Positions 21,610-30,268 of a stretch of DNA of 64,000 nucleotides are shown piece after piece (position 1 is the stretch's first letter; each line of letters begins with the position of its first letter). The notes under the pieces were generated by a model. It saw nothing but the letters and a program-made list of their open reading frames with translations. It was not told the origin of the DNA and did no database searches. The translations under genes and the position numbers were made by a program. Source of the stretch: Microbulbifer sp. GL-2 (lineage in GTDB: Bacteria; Pseudomonadota; Gammaproteobacteria; Pseudomonadales; Cellvibrionaceae); contig NZ_AP019807.1 of the NCBI RefSeq assembly GCF_007183175.1, forward strand, positions 1,553,001 to 1,617,000. The letters run 5' to 3'.

Positions 21610-22844
21610 AAATCATCAAGCATATTGAGGATGTAAATCAGGCTAATTATCCTTTGATTTGTATATTCCGTGATGAAATTGATATTTTTCCTGCTTTTCT
21701 TGACCACTATCGTTCGATAGGTGTTACCTGCTTTCACTTAGTAGATACAGGCAGCAAGGATGATTCCTGTAACTATCTATTAACTCAGGATGATGTTCAG
21801 CTTTATGCTGTAAATGGTGGTTATCCTCAAGCTAATGCAGGGGTTGATTGGGTAAACAGTATTGCCAATGAGTTTTGTCAAGGTAAATGGACCTTAGTTG
21901 TTGATGCTGATGAGTTTCTTTGGCTTCCGAAAATTAATGACGAATTATCTCTAGCTCATAAAACCAAGCTCATGCAGAATGAGTTAGCACTTGCACTTTA
22001 TACGCCTTTAATTGACTTTTTTAGTGACGAACTTACAACTCACTCCGTTTCTGTAAAGAATCTCGATGAGTTAATAGCAGCAACACCCAATTATGTCTCC
22101 TATACAAAATTCAAGACTAAATGTATTCATTCTTTTCCTTTCTTTGAAATACGTTCAAAGGCGAGGGCAAAAATTTCTGGAGTTACGAATTATTTAGTTA
22201 AATCTTACAAGATACCGCTCGTATATTGGCGACCTGGTTTTCAATATATTCGCTCGACCCATATTTGTTCACCAGTACCTTTAAGTGATAGTTGTGGATA
22301 CCTGCTTCACTTTAAGTTCCGATCTGGGTTTAAGAGAAAACTTGAAAAGGAGCTGGAAAACCCAGATCGGATGAATTCAGATGTTTACCATATCTCAAAG
22401 GCTATAATAAATAATCAGAAATTGATTCCCAGGCACACACTTGATTTAAGAGATAGCAGTGGGTTTCTGGAGAGCGATTGGTTATTAACTCCAGATTTTT
22501 TGAATGACTGGAAATCTAAAAATCGATCCAAGGCCTACTTTTTTCAATTACTTACGGACCAGAAAATTGCCTCTGAAAGTTATCTTGCTGATAATCTTAA
22601 TCGTTTAACACGATCTTTTAGTTGGAGACTTAGCAGACCTTTGCGTGGTTATCTGTTTCATCGAGGAGTGTTAAGGCATGATCATTACCCAGAGAGACTG
22701 CAACATGATCATCCACTGGCCGATCAAACTATTGCCATCTATGAGTCCTTTTGGTGGCTTATAACTGGGATATTTCGACTACCTGTCGCCATTTATCGAG
22801 CAATTCTCTGGCATAAGTTGAGAGTCCGTCGCCGGGCTAAATAG
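21606..22844 (+). CDS. glycosyltransferase family 2-like protein (Glyco_tranf_2_4 type)
   Basis: A 412-residue protein. PLICIFRDEIDIFPAFLDHY, FHLVDTGSKDDS and TLVVDADEFLWL (DxD at 100-102) are typical of the GT-A family often annotated Glyco_tranf_2_4. The C-terminal 60 residues are basic and aromatic (FWWLITGIFRLPVAIYRAIL), perhaps a membrane-surface anchor. The TTG start at 21606 overlaps the previous stop (TTGA), with AGGG about 8 bases ahead; no ATG occurs nearby in frame. Last gene of the operon; no flippase or polymerase gene is present in the window. Confidence 0.78.
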   Translation: MKIIKHIEDVNQANYPLICIFRDEIDIFPAFLDHYRSIGVTCFHLVDTGSKDDSCNYLLTQDDVQLYAVNGGYPQANAGVDWVNSIANEFCQGKWTLVVDADEFLWLPKINDELSLAHKTKLMQNELALALYTPLIDFFSDELTTHSVSVKNLDELIAATPNYVSYTKFKTKCIHSFPFFEIRSKARAKISGVTNYLVKSYKIPLVYWRPGFQYIRSTHICSPVPLSDSCGYLLHFKFRSGFKRKLEKELENPDRMNSDVYHISKAIINNQKLIPRHTLDLRDSSGFLESDWLLTPDFLNDWKSKNRSKAYFFQLLTDQKIASESYLADNLNRLTRSFSWRLSRPLRGYLFHRGVLRHDHYPERLQHDHPLADQTIAIYESFWWLITGIFRLPVAIYRAILWHKLRVRRRAK

Positions 22845-23071
22845 TTTATCCAACGTATATGCTATGAGCGGACGTTTTCTATGGTTAGGACTTAGGTCGG
22901 AGAATGAGGAAATTTAATCCGATGTTTGGCAGTATTATAGGTGTGGGTAAAAATATCCTGAATATCTCAGTTGGCTATCTCGGAGAGAGGTGTTTCGGTG
23001 CGTGTGGTATTTGGGTGAAGGACTGCAAAAAAGAATCGAAGGCTGATTTTCATATTACTTATCTGCAACTT
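22845..23071. other. gap after the glycan operon, no gene seen
   Basis: Between the last glycosyltransferase and the convergent terminator I see no convincing gene. A 76-codon frame from 22904 reads through the terminator hairpin and has no recognisable features. Confidence 0.5.
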
Positions 23072-23107
23072 AAAAAGGCCTGGGGGATACAATCCCCAGG
23101 CCTTTTT
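23072..23107. terminator. bidirectional terminator between the glycan operon and the amidohydrolase gene
   Basis: A 14-base stem AAAAAGGCCTGGGG / CCCCAGGCCTTTTT around the loop GATACAAT. Runs of A on the left and T on the right make it work on both strands, serving the plus-strand glycan operon and the minus-strand amidohydrolase gene that ends at 23151. Confidence 0.93.
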
Positions 23108-23150
23108 ATTAAGCTGCCTCTCACTTTAGAGTAGTGAGGCTAAAGAAGCC

Positions 23151-26100
23151 TCAGTGTACCCAGTGGTGGCGTTCCATTTTCTCCTGTACTGCTTCCGCAG
23201 TAGGAGCAGGCATTGCACTGATAGGCAGGCGTTCATGGAAGAACGCCAGGCGCTCACCAGCACCCACTTCATTCATGGTTTCCGCCTCAAAAACACGACC
23301 ATTGATGACTGTGTAATTAATATTTTCTGAAAGGCGCAGATTGTCCAGCGGGTTGCCATCGATCACGATTAGGTCAGCCAGTTTACCGGCTTCGATACTG
23401 CCGATATCGCCGTCCATACCCAGATATCGCGCACCGTCGATGGTGCCGGCGCGGAAGGCTTCCCAAGGCGTAAAGCCGCCCTGCTCCATCATCCACATCT
23501 CCCAGTGGGCACCCAGTCCTTCACGTTGTCCGTGGGCGCCGATATGTACGGTAACCCCCTCATCGCGCAACTGCTTGGCCTGGCGGGCAACGTTAAAGTG
23601 ATTGTAGTGGGCATCTGGCGCAGTGGGGCGACGGATGGAGCGGGGGTTGACGATAAAGTCCGGAGTAAAGCGGGTCAGGCGTTCGTTTTTCCACACCTCA
23701 GTGCGGTCATACCAGTACTCCTCACCCCAGAGACCGCCATAAGCCACCACGAAAGTCGGTGTATAACCCACTTGAGTTTGGCTCCACAGCTGCTCTACGT
23801 CGGCATAGACATTGGCGATAGGCAGGGAGTGCTCGATACCCGTATGCCCATCCACAATCATATTCATATTGTGCTGGTACTTACCACCGCCTTCGGGGAC
23901 CACCATCATCTCGGCTTCGCGGGCAGCCTGTAGTACCTGCTGGCGCTGATCGCGGCGGGGTTGGTTATAGCTCTTTACCGAGATGGCACCCATTTCCTTA
24001 AGTCGGTTTACGTGGAACTGGGCATCTTCCAGTGAGTTGATCTTGGCTTTATAGCCTGGGCCTTTGGCGCCATAGAGAATGGTGCCGGTGGAGAAAATAC
24101 GTGGTCCGGTAATCAGGCCGGCTTTCTGTAATTCCGCAGCGGAAAAGACCTCACTGCTGTCATTGGAAGGGTCGTGAATAGTAGTGACCCCGAATGCCAG
24201 GCTGGAGTACAGGTTCCAGTTTTGCTGCGGGATAATCTCCTCCCGCCCCTGGGCGCCGTGAGCATGGGCGTCGATAAGGCCCGGCAGTACAGTTTTCCCG
24301 GTTATGTCGATGCGCTTCGCTTCCATGGGAATTTCTATTTCAGCAGCTGGGCCAACTGCAACGATGCGGTTGCCGCGGAACAGAACCACGCCATCTTCGA
24401 TAATTTCACGGGTGTTCTCAGCATCGCGCATGGTGACAACATTGCCGCCGACCAGTGCAGTAAGACTTGCATGGTTATCGAATGATTGCTTAAAGCTGAG
24501 GTTGATGCCTTCAGACACCGGCTCCGGCAGTTCCTCGGGGGCACCGGCAACAAAGCTGAAGGCATCTTTCAGTTCGCGCTCGAACAGCGTGGGTCCGTGG
24601 GCCCAGCCGAGGGTGTTGCTATCGGTGGACCAATGCAGGTTCTCACCGGCGCGCTTGGATACCTGGGTAACTTTAACCGCTTTGCTATTGGGGCCAATCA
24701 CCTCGGACTTGCCTGTGTGCATAAAGGGCGCGACAAAGGCTTTAAAATCCTGGGTAAAGGCGACCCATTTACCGTCTGGAGACAAGCGGAAGGAGGTGAT
24801 TTCGGAGCCGTGCAGATGCTCGCGCTCGTCTTTGCCTTCCAGGTTAGTACTTTTCAGAACCCGCTTGCCGCCGTCTGCGTGCTCGTATTCTGAGAAGTAA
24901 ATACGCTCATCTGTGGCGCCAAAGTGGGGCTCGTAACCGGACTTAACCACCCGACGCTGCCAGTCGCCGTCGGTGTCAGCCAGATAGATGCCCGGCTCCA
25001 GGGAGTACTCTGGGCTAAGCAGGTAGCCGCCAGTAAAGCGGCGGTAAGCTACGGTATCACCGCTCGGGGAGAAGGTGGGCTCGACATACAGACCGGGCTG
25101 ACTGGTGATATTCTTGCCGCGACCGTTGCGTGCGGAAACCACTCGCACGTGGCCGAGATTCTGGTCATCCCAAGAGACATATGTGATTTCACGTCCATCG
25201 CGGGACCAGCTTGGGTAAAATTCGAAATGGTCATTCTGGCGGGTCAGACGGCGTCGTTTGCCGCTGTCGATATCCTGGATATAAATCTTGCCAAGGGCCT
25301 GGAATGCCACTTGCTTACCGTTGGGGGATTTTTGCGCCCAGCGGATCATCTTCACATCAAAAGAATCCGGCGCCACATCCACTGGGAAGCGCACCGCATC
25401 GGCTACCTGCTTCTCGACTTTTACATGAGCTTCAATTGGTGCAACGCTGTCGCCATGTACGGAGATACGCAGGAACTTGCCACCAGTCCATACGATCAGG
25501 GACTCGCCATCGGGCATCCAATCGTATTGTACATAGTTGCCGTGCGGGCCAAAAATTTCCTGTAGATCGCGCTCAAGGCCGGAGTAAACGGGGGTTTCCA
25601 GGCCAGTGTCCAGATCTTTCAGAAATAGAGAGGTCTGGTTGTCCTGGCGGCGAATAAAGGCAAGTTTGCTGCCGTCTGGGGAAGGTACTGGTGCAACTGC
25701 ACCACCGGGACCAGAGATAAAGGTCTCCTCTTCACCGTCCTGCAGATCGTAGCGGTTGATAGCAAAAATCTCCTGGGTGGAGTTTTTGTTGTACTTCCAA
25801 ACGGTGCCGGGGGTGGTATCGATCGAGTAGTAGACGTAGCGACCATCTGGGGAGAAAGCCGGGTCGGCAATATTTTTCTGCGCGATTTCACCACCGATAC
25901 GCTCTTTCAACTGGCGCCCTTCTCCACCACCGTAGTGGTACATCCAGATCTCGCCAGCGGGAATACTGCGACCAGACATAAAGCCTTTACGCGCCACCAG
26001 GTACTGGCCATCAGGGCTCCAGTTTGGTGAGTGCAGCAGATTCTCTTTCTCTGTGGTTAACTGGCGCAGGTTCTCGCCGTTGCGATCCATCAGCCAGATA

Positions 26101-26483
26101 TTGTCGGCGCCGTCACGGTCGCTGATAAATACGATAGTTTTGCCGTCTGGGCTGAAGCGCGGCTGCATATTCCAGGCGATTTCATTGGTCAGGGCCACAG
26201 CCTCGCCACCGGCTATAGGCAAGGCATAAATATCGCCGAGCATATCAAACAGGATGGTTTTACCATCGGGGCTGATGTCCAGGTTGCTCCAGGTGGTTTC
26301 GCGGGTATCCAGCTGGATTGGTTTGAATTCGTAAGCCGGCTTGTTGATATCCCAAGACTGCTCTTCTTTTACCGCTTCCTGGCTATTGGCGTTTTCTGCT
26401 GTCGCTGCTATGGGCAGGGTCAGCGCCATTGCCGCTATTGCCAATAAGTGGTGCCGGTATTTGTTCTGCTTGAATGTGTTCAT
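23151..26483 (-). CDS. secreted TolB-like beta-propeller / amidohydrolase fusion protein
   Basis: A 1110-residue exported protein. Starting at ATG 26483 gives a clean signal peptide (MNTFKQNKYRHHLLAIAAMA ending at AATA, about residue 29); GGGGGA lies upstream. The upstream TTG at 26546 would put 21 residues before the signal and is rejected. Residues 50-650 hold repeated PD40/WD40-like blades (SPDGKTIVFISDRDGADNIW, SPDGRYVYYS, SPDGKWVAF). From about 690 follows an amidohydrolase domain: TVLPGLIDAHAHG with the metal-binding His740 and His742, and GSIEAGKLADLIVIDGNPL near the end. Such fusions are probably periplasmic or outer-membrane hydrolases of unknown substrate. GC content is like the housekeeping genes, unlike the block to its left. 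Confidence 0.88.
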   Translation of the reverse strand: MNTFKQNKYRHHLLAIAAMALTLPIAATAENANSQEAVKEEQSWDINKPAYEFKPIQLDTRETTWSNLDISPDGKTILFDMLGDIYALPIAGGEAVALTNEIAWNMQPRFSPDGKTIVFISDRDGADNIWLMDRNGENLRQLTTEKENLLHSPNWSPDGQYLVARKGFMSGRSIPAGEIWMYHYGGGEGRQLKERIGGEIAQKNIADPAFSPDGRYVYYSIDTTPGTVWKYNKNSTQEIFAINRYDLQDGEEETFISGPGGAVAPVPSPDGSKLAFIRRQDNQTSLFLKDLDTGLETPVYSGLERDLQEIFGPHGNYVQYDWMPDGESLIVWTGGKFLRISVHGDSVAPIEAHVKVEKQVADAVRFPVDVAPDSFDVKMIRWAQKSPNGKQVAFQALGKIYIQDIDSGKRRRLTRQNDHFEFYPSWSRDGREITYVSWDDQNLGHVRVVSARNGRGKNITSQPGLYVEPTFSPSGDTVAYRRFTGGYLLSPEYSLEPGIYLADTDGDWQRRVVKSGYEPHFGATDERIYFSEYEHADGGKRVLKSTNLEGKDEREHLHGSEITSFRLSPDGKWVAFTQDFKAFVAPFMHTGKSEVIGPNSKAVKVTQVSKRAGENLHWSTDSNTLGWAHGPTLFERELKDAFSFVAGAPEELPEPVSEGINLSFKQSFDNHASLTALVGGNVVTMRDAENTREIIEDGVVLFRGNRIVAVGPAAEIEIPMEAKRIDITGKTVLPGLIDAHAHGAQGREEIIPQQNWNLYSSLAFGVTTIHDPSNDSSEVFSAAELQKAGLITGPRIFSTGTILYGAKGPGYKAKINSLEDAQFHVNRLKEMGAISVKSYNQPRRDQRQQVLQAAREAEMMVVPEGGGKYQHNMNMIVDGHTGIEHSLPIANVYADVEQLWSQTQVGYTPTFVVAYGGLWGEEYWYDRTEVWKNERLTRFTPDFIVNPRSIRRPTAPDAHYNHFNVARQAKQLRDEGVTVHIGAHGQREGLGAHWEMWMMEQGGFTPWEAFRAGTIDGARYLGMDGDIGSIEAGKLADLIVIDGNPLDNLRLSENINYTVINGRVFEAETMNEVGAGERLAFFHERLPISAMPAPTAEAVQEKMERHHWVH

Positions 26484-26698
26484 GGACAATTTTCCCCCCA
26501 CCGCTTTGCGCTGCGGTGGCTCTAACTGTTCTGTTGTAGTGGGCAATATATTGATTTGCCGGTAGTAAATTACCGGGATCGCTGCCAGCCGGCAATCGCA
26601 ATGCGCTCAGCGCCAACCAGCCGGGTTGGGTTGAGTTACCGGGTAGGACTGGCGACAATGCCCCCAAATTAGCGAATTTAGCGAGATTTCAAACCAAG

Positions 26699-28060
26699 AT
26701 GACTATCGACGTTGTGATTTTGGCTGCGGGCAAAGGCTCCCGCATGCGCTCAGACCTGCCCAAAGTGCTGCATCCGATTGGCGGAATCCCCATGTTGGGA
26801 CGTGTTATAGATACGGCGAGGCAACTGGGAGAAGTGGAAATCACGGTGGTGATCGGTCACGGTGCCGAGCTGGTGCAGGAGCGTTTCGCCGACAGTGGCG
26901 TCAAGTTTGTAGAGCAGACGGAGCAGCTGGGTACTGGTCATGCGGTGGCCCAGGCCATTCCAAACTTTCGTGAAGGCACGACGGTACTGGTGCTTTATGG
27001 CGACGTGCCTCTGGTGAAATCGGGCACGCTGCAGTCGCTGCTGTCGGCAGCGGACAAGGGGCCGGCACTACTGTCTGTGGAGATGGCCAACCCCGCCGGT
27101 TATGGACGCATTGTGCGCGATGAGGCGGGCCGGGTACTTGCCATCGTAGAGGAAAAGGACGCAGACGCGGATACCCTCGCTATCCGCGAAGTAAATACCG
27201 GTATATTAGCGGCGCCAGCAGAATTGCTGTCGCACTGGTTACCAGAACTCTCCTGTGATAATGCTCAGGGAGAATATTACCTGACCGATGTCATCGCCCG
27301 TTCAGTCAGCGAAGAGATAGCTGTAACCGGCGTACGTGCCAGCGATGTCCTGGAGGTCTCTGGGGTAAACAGCCGCGCTCAGCAGGCACAGATGGAGAGA
27401 GCTTTACAACATGGCCGCGCGTTGGCCCTGATGAATGCCGGTACCACCCTGCTCGATCCGGCACGTATCGATATCCGCGGCAGCCTTGAATGTGATACTG
27501 ATGTTTCCATTGATATTAACTGTATCTTTGAGGGCAGTGTCACCCTTGGCAAAGGTGTGCAGATCGGCCCCAATTGTTTACTGAAGAACTGTCGTCTGGC
27601 AGACGGTACCCGCGTGGAGGCTAACTCCATGATTGAGGGTGCAGAGGTGGGTAAAGCCTGCACCATAGGTCCCTTCGCAAGGCTGCGCCCTGGCACTGAG
27701 CTGGCAGCTGGCGCCAAGGTCGGCAACTTTGTCGAAACCAAAAAGGTAAAAATTGGTGCCGGCAGCAAGATCAACCACCTTTCCTATGTGGGTGATGCGG
27801 AAGTAGGTGAGTCAGTGAATATCGGCGCTGGGACTATCACTTGTAATTATGACGGAGTGAATAAGTCGTTGACTGAAATAGGCGATGGCGCATTTATTGG
27901 CTCTAACACCGCGCTGGTGGCCCCGGTTAAAGTGGGTAGTGGGGCTACGGTAGGGGCGGGTTCCACCATTACCCGCGAAGTGGCTAGTGATGAACTGGCG
28001 GTGGCGCGAGGTAAACAACGCAATATCGGCGGCTGGCAACGCCCGGTCAAAAAAAGCTAG
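26699..28060 (+). CDS. glmU: bifunctional UDP-GlcNAc pyrophosphorylase / GlcN-1-P acetyltransferase
   Basis: A 453-residue enzyme making UDP-GlcNAc for peptidoglycan and LPS. The N-terminal uridylyltransferase shows LAAGKGSRMRSDLPKVLH (8-25), GTGHAV and VLYGDVPL. The C-terminal left-handed beta-helix has hexapeptide repeats and the acetyltransferase signature NHLSYVGDAEVGESVNIGAG with ITCNYDG. Full length compared with E. coli (456). In many relatives glmU follows atpC directly; here 18 kb of other genes separate them. Confidence 0.98.
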   Translation: MTIDVVILAAGKGSRMRSDLPKVLHPIGGIPMLGRVIDTARQLGEVEITVVIGHGAELVQERFADSGVKFVEQTEQLGTGHAVAQAIPNFREGTTVLVLYGDVPLVKSGTLQSLLSAADKGPALLSVEMANPAGYGRIVRDEAGRVLAIVEEKDADADTLAIREVNTGILAAPAELLSHWLPELSCDNAQGEYYLTDVIARSVSEEIAVTGVRASDVLEVSGVNSRAQQAQMERALQHGRALALMNAGTTLLDPARIDIRGSLECDTDVSIDINCIFEGSVTLGKGVQIGPNCLLKNCRLADGTRVEANSMIEGAEVGKACTIGPFARLRPGTELAAGAKVGNFVETKKVKIGAGSKINHLSYVGDAEVGESVNIGAGTITCNYDGVNKSLTEIGDGAFIGSNTALVAPVKVGSGATVGAGSTITREVASDELAVARGKQRNIGGWQRPVKKS

Positions 28061-28181
28061 CCCCTAAGCTATCGGGAATTTTCGCAGGAATATCGAATTC
28101 CGGCGGGGGTTCCCTCCTCGCACACTCTGTGCCCAGACCTATCCATTAAACTTGCGCTTCGGGAATACAAGGAATGGCCCG

Positions 28182-29273
28182 ATGCACAAGCCAAGAATGC
28201 AATTGCTCGCCAGTTTTGATATCGCCTCGCTACAGTATCTGGATGAGCGGGGTCAAACGACCCAGGCGCTGCCAGATTTTGCCACCCCGGACACGCTGAC
28301 TGCTTTTTATCGGCAGATGTCATTGGCGCGGATGGTGGACGACCGCGCGGTAAAAATGCAGCGCACTGGCCAGCTCGGCACTTACCCATCCAGTCTCGGG
28401 CAGGAAGCTATAGGCGTCGGTGTCGGTGCCGCCATGTCCAAAGAGGATGTGTACTGCCCCAATTACCGCGAAACAGGTGCCCTCTTGGAGCGCGGTGTCA
28501 CTATTCAGGAAATCTATGCTATCTGGGGTGGGGATGAACGTGGTCAAAACTTTCGCCACGCCCGCGAAGATTTGCCCCTGAGTGTTCCAATTGCCACGCA
28601 AATGTTACATGGAGCGGGGGTTGCTTTCGCCCTTAAGTACAAACATGAACAGCTGGATGAACCCATGCGTGTTGCCGTCACTACAGGTGGGGATGGTTCC
28701 ACATCGCGGGGGGACTTTTACGAAGCTATCAACTTGGCGGGAGACTGGCAGCTGCCACTGGTGGTGGTGATCAACAATAACCAGTGGGCTATCTCCCTGC
28801 CCCGCTCTGGACAAACTGCGTGCAAAACCCTGGCGCAAAAGGCGATTGCCGCTGGCATCCCCAGTTTACAGGTGGATGGTAATGATGTGATTGCGGTACG
28901 TGAGGCAGTAGGGGATGCAGTGCAACGGGCCCGCAATAGTGACGGGCCATCACTCATAGAGGCAGTCAGCTATCGTTTATGCGATCACACTACTGCCGAT
29001 GATGCCAGCCGCTACCAACCCAAAGAGGCCCTGAGTGACGCCTGGTCGCGGGAGCCATTGCTGCGCCTGCGCACTTATATGCAGGCCCAAGGATTCTGGG
29101 GAGATTCCCAGGAAGAAGAAATGCACCGGGAGCTGAACCAGGTTCTGGAAAAAGCTGTGCAGGAATATCGGGACACTCCCAGGGATACGGCCACCGCTAT
29201 CTTTGACCATCTCTACGAAACTCTGCCTGAGGCCTTCCTGGAGCAGTACCAACAACTGCGGGGAGAAAGGTGA
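28182..29273 (+). CDS. 2-oxoacid dehydrogenase E1 component, alpha subunit
   Basis: A 363-residue thiamine-diphosphate enzyme subunit of the two-subunit (alpha2beta2) E1 type. TPP binding is seen as GDGSTSRGDFYEAINLAGDW ... INNN, and GTYPSSLGQEAIGVGVG is typical of pyruvate/branched-chain E1 alpha. The enzyme decarboxylates a 2-oxoacid and passes the acyl group to the lipoyl arm of E2. The substrate (pyruvate or branched-chain) cannot be fixed from sequence by eye. ATG at 28182 has AAGGA 8 bases ahead; the longer TTG start at 28152 is less likely. The next gene's ATG overlaps this stop (TGATG). Confidence 0.9.
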   Translation: MHKPRMQLLASFDIASLQYLDERGQTTQALPDFATPDTLTAFYRQMSLARMVDDRAVKMQRTGQLGTYPSSLGQEAIGVGVGAAMSKEDVYCPNYRETGALLERGVTIQEIYAIWGGDERGQNFRHAREDLPLSVPIATQMLHGAGVAFALKYKHEQLDEPMRVAVTTGGDGSTSRGDFYEAINLAGDWQLPLVVVINNNQWAISLPRSGQTACKTLAQKAIAAGIPSLQVDGNDVIAVREAVGDAVQRARNSDGPSLIEAVSYRLCDHTTADDASRYQPKEALSDAWSREPLLRLRTYMQAQGFWGDSQEEEMHRELNQVLEKAVQEYRDTPRDTATAIFDHLYETLPEAFLEQYQQLRGER

Positions 29274-30268
29274 TGGCCGAGATTACGTTGGTGGAAGCCG
29301 TTACCCAGGCACTCTCTTTCGAATTACAGGCAGACCAGAGGGTGGTTGTGTTTGGTGAGGATGTTGGGGTGAATGGCGGTGTCTTTCGCGCTACCGAGGG
29401 GTTGCAGGCAAGGTTCGGAAGTGCCCGGGTGCTTGATACACCGCTGGCAGAAACTATGATCGCAGGAATGGCTATCGGCATGGCCGCCCAGGGGTTGCGC
29501 CCAGTGGCGGAATTCCAGTTTATGGGATTTATCTACCCCGCCCTGGATCATATCCTCAGTCACGCCGGGCGATTCCGCAACCGTACCCGTGGGCGCTTGT
29601 CTTGCCCAATAGTGTATAGGGCACCCTACGGTGGTGGAATCCATGCGCCTGAACACCATTCGGAAAGTACCGAGGCCCTTTTTGCTCATATCCCGGGTCT
29701 GCGTTTGATTGTGCCCTCCTCCCCAGCCCGTGCTTATGGGTTACTGCTGGCAGCCATTCGCGACCCGGACCCGGTTATTTTCCTTGAGCCGAAGCGTATT
29801 TACCGTGCGGTGCGCCAGGAAGTACCGGATAGTGGTGAGGCGCTGCCGTTGGATCGGGCTTTTATTTTACGTGAGGGGAAAGATGTCACTCTGATCGCTT
29901 GGGGGGCCTCTCTCAAAGAAACTCTACAGGCTGCCGAGCAGCTGGCCGGCGAAGGCATAGAGGCGGAGGTGATTGATCCCGCCACCCTAAAGCCACTGGA
30001 CATTCATACCGTAATCGACTCACTGGAAAAAACCCATCGCTGCGTGGTGGTGCACGAGGCTGCGCGATTTTGTGGGCTTGGGGCCGAAGTGGCTGCGCAG
30101 ATTAACGAATATGCTTTCGACCTCTTGTATGCGCCGGTACAACGAGTTACCGGCTACGATACCGTGATGCCTTACTACCAACTGGAGGATGAGTATTTGC
30201 CGGGTGTGCCGCGTATTCTTTCTGCGGTGCGGCAAGTACTCGATTATGCCAATGGAGGAGCGGCATGA
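29273..30268 (+). CDS. 2-oxoacid dehydrogenase E1 component, beta subunit
   Basis: A 331-residue transketolase-like subunit. VFGEDVGVNGGVFRATEGL, DTPLAETMIAGMAIGMA, and EFQFMGFIYPALDHILSHAG are the standard E1 beta blocks; YGGGIHAPEHHSES contains the conserved HSQS-like region in altered form (HHSES). The ATG at 29273 overlaps the stop of the alpha gene by one base and sits behind GAGAAAGG; a GTG one codon earlier is possible. The 3' end overlaps the E2 start by four bases, so the three genes are translationally coupled. Confidence 0.92.
   Translation: MAEITLVEAVTQALSFELQADQRVVVFGEDVGVNGGVFRATEGLQARFGSARVLDTPLAETMIAGMAIGMAAQGLRPVAEFQFMGFIYPALDHILSHAGRFRNRTRGRLSCPIVYRAPYGGGIHAPEHHSESTEALFAHIPGLRLIVPSSPARAYGLLLAAIRDPDPVIFLEPKRIYRAVRQEVPDSGEALPLDRAFILREGKDVTLIAWGASLKETLQAAEQLAGEGIEAEVIDPATLKPLDIHTVIDSLEKTHRCVVVHEAARFCGLGAEVAAQINEYAFDLLYAPVQRVTGYDTVMPYYQLEDEYLPGVPRILSAVRQVLDYANGGAA

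Noticed and set aside
22904..23134. 76-codon frame after the glycan operon
   Set aside because: It runs through the terminator hairpin at 23072-23107, which real genes rarely do.
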